Source: Anastrepha obliqua (Eukaryota; Arthropoda; Insecta; Diptera; Tephritidae). Taken from it: a stretch of 64,000 nucleotides of DNA. Numbering within the stretch: position 1 is the stretch's first letter; every line of letters begins with the position of its first letter. Positions 9,177 to 19,469 of the stretch are shown here, piece after piece. The translations under genes and the position numbers were made by a program. A model generated the notes under the pieces. It was not told the origin of the DNA and did no database searches. It saw only the letters and a program-made list of their open reading frames with translations. Location of the stretch: assembly GCF_027943255.1 (NCBI RefSeq), contig NC_072897.1:44118044-44182043 (forward strand). Direction: 5' to 3'.

Positions 9177-10782
9177 CTAAAGGGAAAATTTGATGCTGTT
9201 ATTATTTTGAGCATGGCTTTTACATGTAACTTCGCGCCCATTTGCTAGTATTTCGTGAAATTTGGATATTCCGGGTATAGGCTTGGACGATTCCCAGGGA
9301 CGAACATCCCGAATTTTGTCAGCTATTTCGGATGCAGAAATATAAAAAATGGATGTTGAAGGAACTAATGTGGCAGCAACTTCTGCGAAATCATTCGCGT
9401 TTTGGATTACAGTATTGCTCCTTGGCTACGGGCTTTTTGATTTGCCACCGACTCTGTCTACAACTCCCTTACCATGGGAAATGGCAAAATACTTCCATTC
9501 AAATTGTTTGCTATATATCTCAGAGAGATATACCAATAACGAGACCATATAACGATTTTTGAATTCAGAAGAAGGACCATCACTCCATATAACTTCTTTA
9601 ATTCTTTCGCCATGATCTGCTGCAAAAATTTTATCATACAAATATGTCACGAAGGTGAATATACTGTCTTTATCTTTTTGCTTTGTATCAGAGCATATCA
9701 CAAAAGTTTTACATTGTGCCATGAGAAATGAAGCAGCGGTAAAAGGATTAACACTTTCCCTGCTCCATAAAGCAGACTGCACCTCGTTTTGATATGCGCA
9801 AGAATAAGACATAGCGAAATCAATTTGAAGTATTCTTGCATGTTCATTATTTTTAGCGCTTTGGAATGCTTGTGCTTGTACTTTTTTATATTTATGTGAT
9901 ACATGACATATGGTAAGTCGGATATAAGGTTTCCGTGTAACTCTCCAAAACTGATTTCTTCTGTCTTCAGTTTTACTCGTTGATCGTCTCCTTTTTTCGA
10001 TTATATTTTTTCCTGGGTCATAAGGTATATTATTACTATTTTACTTCCATTTTTACATGTATCGCACACATTTCTCCAACAGCTTGAATCAAGGGCCGTA
10101 TCAGAAAGAATGTTGCTCCAGTAGGAGCTATTGTAGCTTATTTTCAAACACTTCAATTTTAGAATAAAATTCTCGTGAATTTGCACTGTTCTGATGGCGT
10201 GTCTTTTAATAACATTTTTCGGTCGTAGTGCACAAAATCTAGAAAACTCTATTTTTATGTTCGGAAGCTCTTCCTTAAATATATAAAAGGCTTCTTTTAA
10301 AAATAAGATGAGGTAGTGCTTTTGTAATGTAAGTTTTTTACCGTTAGTCCAACAGACCATTGTGTCGTTCATGCCCGGGCATGTATAAACAATGTCTGGA
10401 CGAAAGTAAAAATCTTTCACCATTTTGGTGGTTTCGTCATCGTTAATTGGTTCATTTATAGATTTATTCCTAACGTTATCAATACCAAGTCCAAGTTTTT
10501 TGCCATACCCGCTACAACAGCCTTTTGTTTAGTGGGTGAACTGGGTAGACTTCGCATACATTTCTGTACAGCCCAAGCATACGTTTGCTTACATTTGTAT
10601 GGAAAACATTCAGATTCGCAATCACCAACAATATTTGAACCAGCCTCCCTGTCTTGGGTTTGGATCAACTTTCTTTCTTTTTCGTTGTTTTTGAAATCTG
10701 GACTTTTTTTTCGTTTCTCGTCTCTCCATTTTTTATAACGTGACACGCTATGGTTGTTATTATGTTCACTAATTTTCTCCAT
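9177..10782 (-). pseudogene. Transposase pseudogene, DDE/D type (unit B)
   Basis: Four reading blocks in order, broken by frameshifts. 10456-10782 is a basic N-terminus ending in a SLPSSPTKQKAVV segment. 10001-10423 has a Cys/Trp-rich part with CWRNVCDTCKNG, a probable zinc-binding segment. 9426-9812 is the likely catalytic part, with VICSDTK, IWSDGPSSEFKNRY (Asp candidates) and AISHGKGVVDRVGG. The last block, in another frame, runs to the stop at 9177-9179. Similar proteins with SDGxxSQFKN and HGKG motifs are, from memory, common uncharacterised transposon proteins of insects and cnidarians. Unit B alone lacks one T near 9887, which adds a frameshift just upstream of the catalytic block. Confidence 0.8.
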
Positions 10783-10814
10783 TTTTTAGTTAAAAGAAAA
10801 ATTTATATGCCGTG

Positions 10815-10997
10815 TTCGTACGGGACAAAATTTCATGACTGAATATTGAACTTATTTGCGATGCAAACTGAAATCAATGCTTTACAAGTAAAAAGAGCAC
10901 CAGAAGTTTGCTTTAAATGTAAAATAATCGAAACAAATAAGTTACTCGGATGAGCACAAAAATAACTGTACAGTGTTAAGTGCGTTCGTACGGGACA
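10815..10997 (+). repeat. Right subterminal motif pair, TTCGTACGGGACA
   Basis: Copies at 10815-10827 and 10985-10997 in the same orientation as the four at the left end. Binding sites at the two ends of a transposon are normally inverted relative to each other, so the uniform orientation is odd. Confidence 0.8.
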
Positions 10998-11360
10998 TCA
11001 TCGAACCATTTTTTTAAAAGAGCATATCTGCGTTGTTCATAAATAAACTTTTTTTTTTAATATTACTCTATTATTCAAAATGTAAAAGTTTGTTCTTTTA
11101 ACACCAATTATCAGTTTCACGCTATATGTCACACATAATGAGAACTAAGCGCTTAAACTTGACCAAATTTCGATAGAAGGAAATAAAATTTGTATGAGTT
11201 GTTTTTGTTGTTAAAAATAGATACTTCAAACTGAGGTCAAGTAAAAGGTCGATGTTTATAATGAAGATTCATATATTTTAAATACATTAACACTAATATA
11301 ATCATCCGGAAATGTAATTTGTTCGGCGGTCGAAATTTACCATTTTCCATGGAATGCTCC

Positions 11361-11502
11361 TCATATATTTTTATACGTTTATCTATATTCAAATTAAATG
11401 ATTCATTCAACAAATTTCTCAAAAATAAAACTTCTGTTACTGCTTCCGACATAGCGGTATACTCTGCAAAAGTTGAACATTTAGTTACTGTATTTTATTT
11501 AC
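11361..11502 (-). pseudogene. pol: RNase H, middle piece (unit B)
   Basis: Between the SINE and the DNA transposon the minus strand encodes TVTKCSTFAEYTAMSEA and on to RIKIYE, the typical Copia RNase H stretch (family: STAEAEYIA/ EAVWLRNLL-like). It joins in frame with KTRKQN on the far side of the SINE once one target duplication is discounted, and with DNSGAV on the far side of the transposon. Both insertions therefore hit a then-continuous frame at these points. Confidence 0.88.
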
Positions 11503-11820
11503 GGCGGCCGCCGTAGCCGAATGGGTTGGTGCGTGATTACCATTCGGAATTCACAGAGAGGTCGTTAGTTCGAATCTCGGTGAAAGCAAAATTAATAAAA
11601 ACATTTTTCTAATAGCGGTCGCCCCTCGGCAGGCAATGGCAAACCTCCGAGTGTATTTCTGCCATGAAAAAGCTCCTCATAAAAATATCTGCCGTTCGGA
11701 ATCGGCTTGAAACTGTAGGTCCCTCCATTTGTGGAACAACATCAAGACGCACACCACAAATAGGAGGAGGAGCTCGGCCAAACACCTAACAGAAGTGTAC
11801 GCGCCAATTATTTATTTTAT
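11503..11820 (+). mobile_element. tRNA-derived SINE, 318 bp (unit B)
   Basis: It has a pol III A box (tagccgaatgggttgg, 11514-11529) and B box (agttcgaatct, 11567-11577), a tRNA-unrelated body and an AT-rich tail ending ttatttattttat. It is flanked by tattttatttac (11491-11502) and tattttgtttac (11821-11832), a 12-bp target duplication with one mismatch. It is inserted opposite to the Copia element and splits the RNase H frame. From memory the body resembles a SINE abundant in tephritid flies. Confidence 0.9.
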
Positions 11821-11832
11821 TATTTTGTTTAC

Positions 11833-12343
11833 GTGTTTTCCAATAAATCAAATTACCAAATAATCTTATTACGAATCCCGTTGTAGATTTTCGATCTACA
11901 TTATCTCCTGCATAATCTGAATCAACCATACAGTCTAAATGTTCATCTTTTGTATTTTTATCTGAATACGTTAATTTTAAATCTTTAGTCTTGTATAAAT
12001 ATTTAAATACTCTTAAAGCATATTTAAAATGCGTTTGATTATAACAGCTTTGAAATCTACTTAAGTAATTAACGTTGTAAGCAATATCTGGCCTTGTGCC
12101 TGTACTAATGTACAATAATTCACCAATTAAATTTCTGTACTTTACTCTCTCATTGATTTCACTCGCTTGTTCTAATTTTAAATTACTTTCCATTGGAGTA
12201 TCATATAATTTTGAATTTTCCAAATTGTACTTTACAGCCAAAGATTCAATATATCTTGTTTGACTTAATGTCATTGTTTTTCTGTCATCACTATAATTTA
12301 TATCGATTCCTATATAATTATTAATTTTACCTAAATCTTTCAT
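11833..12343 (-). pseudogene. pol: RT thumb and RNase H, N-terminal piece (unit B)
   Basis: MKDLGKINNYIGIDI, then YRNLIGELLYIS and TRPDIAY (residues 69-89) are the standard Copia RT-RNase H connection. VDSDYAGD with DRKSTTGF (residues 140-155) holds RNase H catalytic Asp residues. The open frame continues 14 codons into the SINE and stops. An in-frame TGA directly before MKDLG separates it from the RT piece. The glutamate codon at residue 58 is a TAA in units G, H and I. Confidence 0.9.
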
Positions 12344-12736
12344 TCAAAATCTTTGCATTAAATTTCCTTTAATTTTATCAATTTTCTTTTTATCTTGACA
12401 GCAAATCAAAAGATCATCTACGAAAACTAAAATGTATATTGGATCTTTGCCTGTGTTATTTACATACAAACAGTAGTCATAATTACTTCTGACAAAATTC
12501 ATTTTTTCTACATGTTGATGAAAACACTCATACCAAGCTCTTGGACTTTCTCTCAGACCATACAACGCTTTTTGTAATTTGCATACTTTATTTTTATCTG
12601 TTTCATAGCCTCTAGGTTGATTAATATAAACTTCAGATTTAACAGTTCCATTAAGAAAAGCTGTCTCAACATCCATTTGATCTATGAATAAATTATGTGA
12701 ACAACAATAGCTTAATAAAATTTTCAAAGTTTGCAT
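12344..12736 (-). pseudogene. pol: Reverse transcriptase core (unit B)
   Basis: 130 codons with MDVETAFLNG (first catalytic Asp at residue 22), KLQKALYGLRESPRAW (residues 53-68) and FVDD (residues 105-108, the Copia version of YxDD). This is the best-preserved domain of the element. It ends at an in-frame TGA after LMQRF. The Met start is only an internal codon, since the RT frame begins upstream. Confidence 0.93.
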
Positions 12737-12885
12737 TTTGCCGACTGGCGAATAAACATTTTCAAGGTACTCCTTTTGTTGAAAACCTCTTACGACTAAT
12801 CTTGCTTTATAATTTTTTCTTTTTATAAATCCATTTCACATCTATAATTTTCTTATCTTTAGGTCTTTCAAGTACTATCCACGTT
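12737..12885 (-). pseudogene. pol: RT N-terminal segment, frame-broken (unit B)
   Basis: The minus strand encodes TWIVLERPKDKKIIDVKWIY, matching the W..V..P...K.I..KW.YK start of Copia RT. A frameshift with stops lies between KKKK and the KARLVVRGFQ-like stretch that follows in another frame and leads into the RT core. All units have it. Confidence 0.85.
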
Positions 12886-13752
12886 TTATTTAAACTTTCT
12901 ATCTCTGAATTCATGGCCTTTTTCATTCTCTGGATTCTTGGGAGTTGATCGCCTCCTCAATGTATTAGGTACGTTTGCGTTTACATGGTTTACATAAATA
13001 TGGTGTATTACAGGGTTACCAAATCTATTCACAGGATTTCTTTTTCTCTCTGACGCTCTTTTTTCAACTATTTTCTCATTGTTATTTTGTAAAACATTTG
13101 ATTCGTTATTTACTTCAGTATCATTATCAATAGCATTATCAAAACCATCTTCATTATCTTCATTTATTTCATTCAGATCATTATCTAGATTAAAATTTAC
13201 AACATTTTCATCATCAAAATTTCTGTCATCATTATTATTATTTTTTTCTAAACAAATTAATTCTGTGCCCTCTTCAACTACTTGAACGTGTCTGGCATTA
13301 ATTATTTTATTATTTACTAAGACTCTGTAACTATGATCATTGTAACCTACGAGTACACCCAATTTTGCTTTATCATCCCATTTATTTTTTCTCAAAGTTT
13401 CGGGTAATCTGACAAAAACTCTGCTTCCATAAATTTTCAAATGTTTTACATTAGGCTTTTTACCAAAAAATATTTCATATGGTGTTTTGTTTTCTTGAGT
13501 ATTGGCTATTGCACGATTTTTCAAATAAGCGACAGTTTTTATTATTTCAGGCCAAAACCTGTGATTTATTTTTGGTTCTCTTGCTAGACATCTACCAATA
13601 TCCATTGCAGATCTGTTATATCTTTCCGCGACTCCATTTAATTCATGAACATATGGTGGACATGGTAATAATTCAGTTCCTTTATTTTTCGTAAATTTCG
13701 TAAAAACATTTTGCAGTTTCATCTTTACTTTTCGCGCATTTACTATAATCAT
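12886..13752 (-). pseudogene. pol: Integrase C-terminal half and acidic linker (unit B)
   Basis: 288 codons. Residues 25-47 include ELNGVAERYNR, with the third catalytic residue (Glu 43). Then follow RFWPEIIKTVAYLKNR, TPYEIFFGKKPNVKHLKIYG and LGVLVGYNDHSYRV, which are typical Copia integrase C-terminal motifs. Residues ~170-225 form an Asn/Asp/Glu-rich linker. About the first 20 codons overlap the preceding integrase piece in another frame. The segment that should carry the second catalytic Asp (xxSDNGxEF) is absent just upstream. Confidence 0.92.
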
Positions 13753-13939
13753 CTATAAATGGAAGAAAATATTTTTTACCACGATTACCAGAGGTATTAT
13801 GTGGTCCATTTAAATCGGTATGAATTAATTCTAAAATTTCAGAAGTTTTAGTTCGCTTATTTTCGAACGGTACATTAGTCATTTTGCTTTGTATACAATT
13901 TGCACATTTCATTATATTATTTTCCAATGTTTCAGGCAA
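13682..13939 (-). pseudogene. pol: Integrase zinc finger end and core start (unit B)
   Basis: CANCIQSK gives the CxxC of the HHCC zinc-binding domain. LIHTDLNGP holds the first catalytic Asp, followed by KYFLPFIDDYSK. Compared with Copia integrases a short piece is missing after DYSK, and about 40 residues are missing after FYEIYEK, so the second catalytic Asp is lost. In units C, F and H, FIDDYSK reads FIVDYSK. Confidence 0.9.
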
Positions 13940-14206
13940 TCATTCTACTAATTTGTCATTTACTAATTTGTTTAAATATTGAAAATTTACATGGCCTAGC
14001 GCTCTATGCCATTTTTCTTTATCTGATAGTTTAACTACATTTGCATAAATCTCATTCTTTTCTTTTTTGTGCATAAAACTTTTCATTCTATATAATCCAT
14101 CTATTTTATTAGCAACAGCTATCAACTTTCTATCATTATTATAAATTTTTGCATTTTGAGCTCTTGAAACAATTGTACTATTTTCAGTTATTTTAGAAGA
14201 ACTCAA
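13940..14206 (-). pseudogene. pol: Pre-integrase segment with HHCC histidines (unit B)
   Basis: KWHRALGHVNFQYLNKLV is the GAG-pre-integrase motif; HRALGH supplies the two zinc-binding histidines. It ends at an in-frame TGA after NDKLVE, immediately before the next integrase piece, so a single nonsense codon separates them. Upstream a 4-bp insertion breaks the link to the protease in every pol-bearing unit except H. Confidence 0.9.
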
Positions 14207-14270
14207 AAAATTCTTTCCAATGCCATTAACAAAGTATACATTTTTTAGTTCAACTTCTACTTGATTATAA

Positions 14271-14504
14271 TTAATAATTTTTGAATAATGTCTTAACTGT
14301 TCCTATTTTTGTTGCTTTTAAATTTTTTCCATCTGGAAATCTTACTTTAATAGGATTTTTTAAATCAATATACTTACAAAAATAATCTTCATTGTTGATG
14401 ATGTGGTCTGTGCAACCACTATCCAACAACCATTCAATTTCATTTTCATTCTCACACATATCTTTCACAACATCATTCGCATTCACTTTCACCACTTGCG
14501 TTGC
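14271..14504 (-). pseudogene. pol: Aspartic protease, N-terminal part (unit B)
   Basis: EWLLDSGCTDHII carries the catalytic DSG (Asp 25 counting from MVKVNAND), followed by the VRFPDGKNLKATKIGTV stretch typical of Copia proteases. It is in the same frame as the zinc-knuckle segment but separated by a TGA (14505-14507). It stops near 14271 because of a 4-bp taat-type insertion that shifts the frame. Confidence 0.9.
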
Positions 14505-15580
14505 TCACGACTCAGAAGGCAGCTCCTGGTGCTGCTCGCTGGTAGATGTTGACGCCTGATGTCCTTGGCCTCTGCCGCGACCGTAACCTCGTTGCGACGC
14601 GCCTCTGCCTCTCGGTGTACCACGATGTCCTCTGGGGTTTGATTGGGCTCCTCTGCCCTGGCTGTGTTGAGATCCTTTTCCGTAGCTGCCTTGCTGTTTG
14701 TGCCAGCAGTCTCGTTGATAATGCCCAGGTTTTCCACACTGGAAGCATTATCTCATTGTCTTTGCACTAAAAGTTCTCACACTGGTCTTTTTTTCACAAT
14801 CACTTTTGTTCCAGTTTTTTTCCTTAATTTTGGACATCGTATATTCGACAGTCCTTGACTCTTCAGGCACCAGTTCGATGAAGTCTCCTATGTAGCTGTA
14901 GTTAGGTGGTTGGGCTTTTATCAGGTACCGCATTTTTCTTCTTCTTTTAATGTGGCCCCAGCTGATTTCAACTCCTTGCATGCCTTTTCGAAGTCAACGA
15001 GAAATTCGTCAACATTGCCGTAATTCCTCAATTTCACTTCTTCTAATTTTGACCTCTTGATAATTTGTAGTGAAGTTGACTGCGTTGAGTACATTTTTTC
15101 TAATTTCGACATTATTGTGTAAGTCGATGTGCACTCACTTATGTACTCTAACTGCCTGTCCGACAGAGCGCTTATCACGATTGGCGTGGCTTTTAGGTCG
15201 CTTTTCTTCCACGTACCTTCATCGTCGGCGGCGGTCTTTTCCCGTTTTGCTGGACCTTGGCACTCCTTATACTCCAAAATGTTTAAAAGTCGAAACTTCC
15301 AGCTCGAAAAATTTGCCCCATCAAACACTGGAATACTCACGTCGTCAATTTTTGCTTGCCTAGCCATTTCTTCTTCTTCCTGAATTTTCCAATTATTTTC
15401 GATTATAGCCTTCAAGATCAGAGTCCTCTTCAAAATTTTCAAAAAACTTTTTCTCAAAAAATTCCGGTTTTCTCTGCTTAACTCGAAATCTTCTTTTTTT
15501 ATTTGCTCAACTAAGTGGTCAGTTGATTTATCTTCGTCGGAAACCAAACTTTGTAGTGTCGTCTTCAATTTAGCAAACAT
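14505..15580 (-). pseudogene. gag: gag pseudogene with CCHC knuckle (unit B)
   Basis: A 219-codon open stretch (14921-15580) starts MFAKLKTTLQSLV and contains FDGANFSSWKFRLLNIL, LSDRQLEYI and FLVDFEKACKELK, the Copia Gag (UBN2-like) fold. A one-base loss in an A run near 14935 shifts the frame. The Gag continues in 14748-14981 (MRYLIKAQPPNY), then an in-frame TAA, then the zinc knuckle CFQCGKPGHYQRDC (CX2CX4HX4C) with an Arg/Gly-rich tail ending at a TGA. The same breaks occur in the other units. Confidence 0.93.
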
Positions 15581-15794
15581 GTGCTAACCTCAAAATGCCT
15601 CGTGGACTTGCAGCCTTCTGGGCGATGAACATGTGCTCACTTTTAATCCAAGTGCATCAGCTTCCTGCACGGATGTTTTCCACACAATTTTCCCAAATTT
15701 CGTGTTCTAATTTTTTTCTTTTTCCGATTTCGGCACTATTTTTCCCATTCACCTGATTTTCCGCGTTTTCTCGAACCTTGCTCTGCTACCATGA

Positions 15795-15993
15795 TGTAAT
15801 AACTACAAATTGGGCTCTGCCTTTAAACAAAGTGACGATGCGCTCTATTGACTGGTCAACGATTGAATAATCTTTATTTTCACAAAGTCATGTATGTATG
15901 CACGCATGTAATTCCCGAGAGATGGCGCCAGGGGTATCAAAATCACGTTAAATACATTATTGTTATAATGTTGAATATTCATATATTACAACA
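15795..15993 (-). repeat. Copia LTR 2, 199 bp
   Basis: Exactly 7648 bp after LTR 1. It is the 5' LTR of unit B and the 3' LTR of unit C, with primer binding site at 15779-15791. Confidence 0.93.
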
Positions 15994-16361
15994 CGCCTCC
16001 TTGAATTTTCTACATTTTACATCAGTATTCATTCTTACTTTACATCAAATAATTCTATTTTCAAATTTTACGCATATCATTTCATTGTTGCTTTGTACTC
16101 TAAGGTATACAATTAATGTTTTAGTCTGCAATAACTCAAATCAACTTTAGCTCTTTTCTATTTTTCATAAATTTAATTCTGTTTAAACTCTTTGTTAATA
16201 TATTTGCTAAATTACGTTCAGAATCGATTTTTACAATATCAATTACGCCATTTTCATAATTTTCATTAATATAATATAATGATACTGCACTTCAATGTGC
16301 TTCGAGTTTTTTGCGAAATTTCCAAATTTTGCGATTGCTACTGCGCCTGAATTATCTTCAT

Positions 16362-19009
16362 GGAGCATTCCATGGTTCGTACGGGACAGATCGTACGAAT
16401 TTTTACAGTTTACAACCTTAATTATAGACAAACCATAACCTTTTAAAACGAGTTATTTAGTGCACTAATACTGCGTGGTAGTTTTCTAAACGAAACCTAT
16501 TTTAAAGCACGTTTATAAAATATTCGCATATCTTTGCAAAATCAAAAAAAAAATTATATGTTCGTACGGGACAGCTCCAGTCTACCACTACTCTGAGTTA
16601 TAGTGAATTAAGTGAAATTTCAGCGAAACTAATAATATTAACAAGAAAACGAAAATGACATTTGATTGTGATTGTATTAGAGTTTATTAACACAACACAA
16701 ACATTTAAAACATATTTAGTTTAAATGACTTATAGTGTAAAAATGAAAATGTTCGTACGGGACAAATTGTGTTCGTACGGGACGCGTACGAAATTAAGCT
16801 CTTAAATTTTGATTTTAACGTTCTCTAAAGGGAAAATTTGATGCTGTTATTATTTTGAGCATGGCTTTTACATGTAACTTCGCGCCCATTTGCTAGTATT
16901 TCGTGAAATTTGGATATTCCGGGTATAGGCTTGGACGATTCCCAGGGACGAACATCCCGAATTTTGTCAGCTATTTCGGATGCAGAAATATAAAAAATGG
17001 ATGTTGAAGGAACTAATGTGGCAGCAACTTCTGCGAAATCATTCGCGTTTTGGATTACAGTATTGCTCCTTGGCTACGGGCTTTTTGATTTGCCACCGAC
17101 TCTGTCTACAACTCCCTTACCATGGGAAATGGCAAAATACTTCCATTCAAATTGTTTGCTATATATCTCAGAGAGATATACCAATAACGAGACCATATAA
17201 CGATTTTTGAATTCAGAAGAAGGACCATCACTCCATATAACTTCTTTAATTCTTTCGCCATGATCTGCTGCAAAAATTTTATCATACAAATATGTCACGA
17301 AGGTGAATATACTGTCTTTATCTTTTTGCTTTGTATCAGAGCATATCACAAAAGTTTTACATTGTGCCATGAGAAATGAAGCAGCGGTAAAAGGATTAAC
17401 ACTTTCCCTGCTCCATAAAGCAGACTGCACCTCGTTTTGATATGCGCAAGAATAAGACATAGCGAAATCAATTTGAAGTATTCTTGCATGTTCATTATTT
17501 TTAGCGCTTTGGAATGCTTGTGCTTGTACTTTTTTTATATTTATGTGATACATGACATATGGTAAGTCGGATATAAGGTTTCCGTGTAACTCTCCAAAAC
17601 TGATTTCTTCTGTCTTCAGTTTTACTCGTTGATCGTCTCCTTTTTTCGATTATATTTTTTCCTGGGTCATAAGGTATATTATTACTATTTTATTTCCATT
17701 TTTACATGTATCGCACACATTTCTCCAACAGCTTGAATCAAGGGCCGTATCAGAAAGAATGTTGCTCCAGTAGGAGCTATTGTAGCTTATTTTCAAACAC
17801 TTCAATTTTAGAATAAAATTCTCGTGAATTTGCACTGTTCTGATGGCGTGTCTTTTAATAACATTTTTCGGTCGTAGTGCACAAAATCTAGAAAACTCTA
17901 TTTTTATGTTCGGAAGCTCTTCCTTAAATATATAAAAGGCTTCTTTTAAAAATAAGATGAGGTAGTGCTTTTGTAATGTAAGTTTTTTACCGTTAGTCCA
18001 ACAGACCATTGTGTCGTTCATGCCCGGGCATGTATAAACAATGTCTGGACGAAAGTAAAAATCTTTCACCATTTTGGTGGTTTCGTCATCGTTAATTGGT
18101 TCATTTATAGATTTATTCCTAACGTTATCAATACCAAGTCCAAGTTTTTTGCCATACCCGCTACAACAGCCTTTTGTTTAGTGGGTGAACTGGGTAGACT
18201 TCGCATACATTTCTGTACAGCCCAAGCATACGTTTGCTTACATTTGTATGGAAAACATTCAGATTCGCAATCACCAACAATATTTGAACCAGCCTCCCTG
18301 TCTTGGGTTTGGATCAACTTTCTTTCTTTTTCGTTGTTTTTGAAATCTGGACTTTTTTTTCGTTTCTCGTCTCTCCATTTTTTATAACGTGACACGCTAT
18401 GGTTGTTATTATGTTCACTAATTTTCTCCATTTTTTAGTTAAAAGAAAAATTTATATGCCGTGTTCGTACGGGACAAAATTTCATGAGTGAATATTGAAC
18501 TTATTTGCGATGCAAACTGAAATCAATGCTTTACAAGTAAAAAGAGCACCAGAAGTTTGCTTTAAATGTAAAATAATCGAAACAAATAAGTTACTCGGAT
18601 GAGCACAAAAATAACTGTACAGTGTTAAGTGCGTTCGTACGGGACATCATCGAACCATTTTTTTAAAAGAGCATATCTGCGTTGTTCATAAATAAACTTT
18701 TTTTTTTAATATTACTCTATTATTCAAAATGTAAAAGTTTGTTCTTTTAACACCAATTATCAGTTTCACGCTATATGTCACACATAATGAGAACTAAGCG
18801 CTTAAACTTGACCAAATTTCGATAGAAGGAAATAAAATTTGTATGAGTTGTTTTTGTTGTTAAAAATAGATACTTCAAACTGAGGTCAAGTAAAAGGTCG
18901 ATGTTTATAATGAAGATTCATATATTTTAAATACATTAACACTAATATAATCATCCGGAAATGTAATTTGTTCGGCGGTCGAAATTTACCATTTTCCATG
19001 GAATGCTCC
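16362..19009 (-). mobile_element. DNA transposon with TCAT duplication (unit C)
   Basis: Same ends and site as in unit B, so inherited by duplication. One T more than unit B keeps a 159-codon frame open (17074-17553) that includes the probable catalytic Asp motifs; CKNGNKIV replaces CKNGSKIV. Confidence 0.92.
16825..18431 (-). pseudogene. Transposase pseudogene, unit C
   Basis: Pieces at 18105-18431, 17650-18072 and 17074-17553, then a C-terminal block in another frame. Frameshifts remain between the first two pieces and after VGGKSKSP. Confidence 0.8.
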
Positions 19010-19151
19010 TCATATATTTTTATACGTTTATCTATATTCAAATTAAATGATTCATTCAACAAATTTCTCAAAAATAAAACTTCTGTTACTGCTTCCGACA
19101 TATCGGTATACTCTGCAAAAGTTGAACATTTAGTTACTGTATTTTATTTAC

Positions 19152-19469
19152 GGCGGCCGCCGTAGCCGAATGGGTTGGTGCGTGATTACCATTCGGAATT
19201 CACAGAGAGGTCGTTAGTTCGAATCTCGGTGAAAGCAAAATTAATAAAAACATTTTTCTAATAGCGGTCGCCCCTCGGCAGGCAATGGCAAACCTCCGAG
19301 TGTATTTCTGCCATGAAAAAGCTCCTCATAAAAATATCTGCCGTTCGGAATCGGCTTGAAACTGTAGGTCCCTCCATTTGTGGAACAACATCAAGACGCA
19401 CACCACAAATAGGAGGAGGAGCTCGGCCAAACACCTAACAGAAGTGTACGCGCCAATTATTTATTTTAT
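19152..19469 (+). mobile_element. tRNA-derived SINE (unit C)
   Basis: Same insertion, same imperfect 12-bp target duplication and orientation as in unit B, 7649 bp further on. Confidence 0.9.

Larger units (their letters stand above)
8714..11360 (-). mobile_element. DNA transposon, 2647 bp, TCAT duplication (unit B)
   Basis: Perfect 14-bp terminal inverted repeats GGAGCATTCCATGG (8714-8727 and, reversed, 11347-11360) are flanked by TCAT (8710-8713 and 11361-11364). The empty site with one TCAT is intact in units H (55214-55217) and I (60202-60205), which proves the ends. It carries a broken ~535-codon transposase on the minus strand and six copies of TTCGTACGGGACA near its ends. The 4-bp duplication and DDE/D-like protein would fit the Sola superfamily, but I am not sure of the family. 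Confidence 0.92.
8346..15794 (-). mobile_element. Copia unit B, internal region (reference unit)
   Basis: In element sense the order is leader, gag with a CCHC knuckle, protease, integrase, reverse transcriptase and RNase H. Integrase before RT is the Copia (Ty1) order. The reading frame is broken at several points and interrupted by a SINE (11503-11820) and a DNA transposon (8714-11360). About 140 bp of non-coding DNA (8346-8487) separate the pol stop from the 3' LTR; about 200 bp of leader (15581-15778) precede gag, and neither holds a gene. Repeat distance to unit C is 7648 bp. Confidence 0.95.

Noticed and set aside
9332..9562. 76- and 67-aa plus-strand frames inside the DNA transposon
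   Set aside because: They lie antisense to the transposase and have no recognisable protein features.
11503..11580. Functional tRNA gene
   Set aside because: A and B boxes are present, but the cloverleaf is not maintained and the sequence continues into a SINE body with target duplications.
14505..14507. TGA between knuckle and protease as programmed read-through
   Set aside because: Other in-frame stops and frameshifts in the same element point to decay, and conservation among units only reflects duplication.
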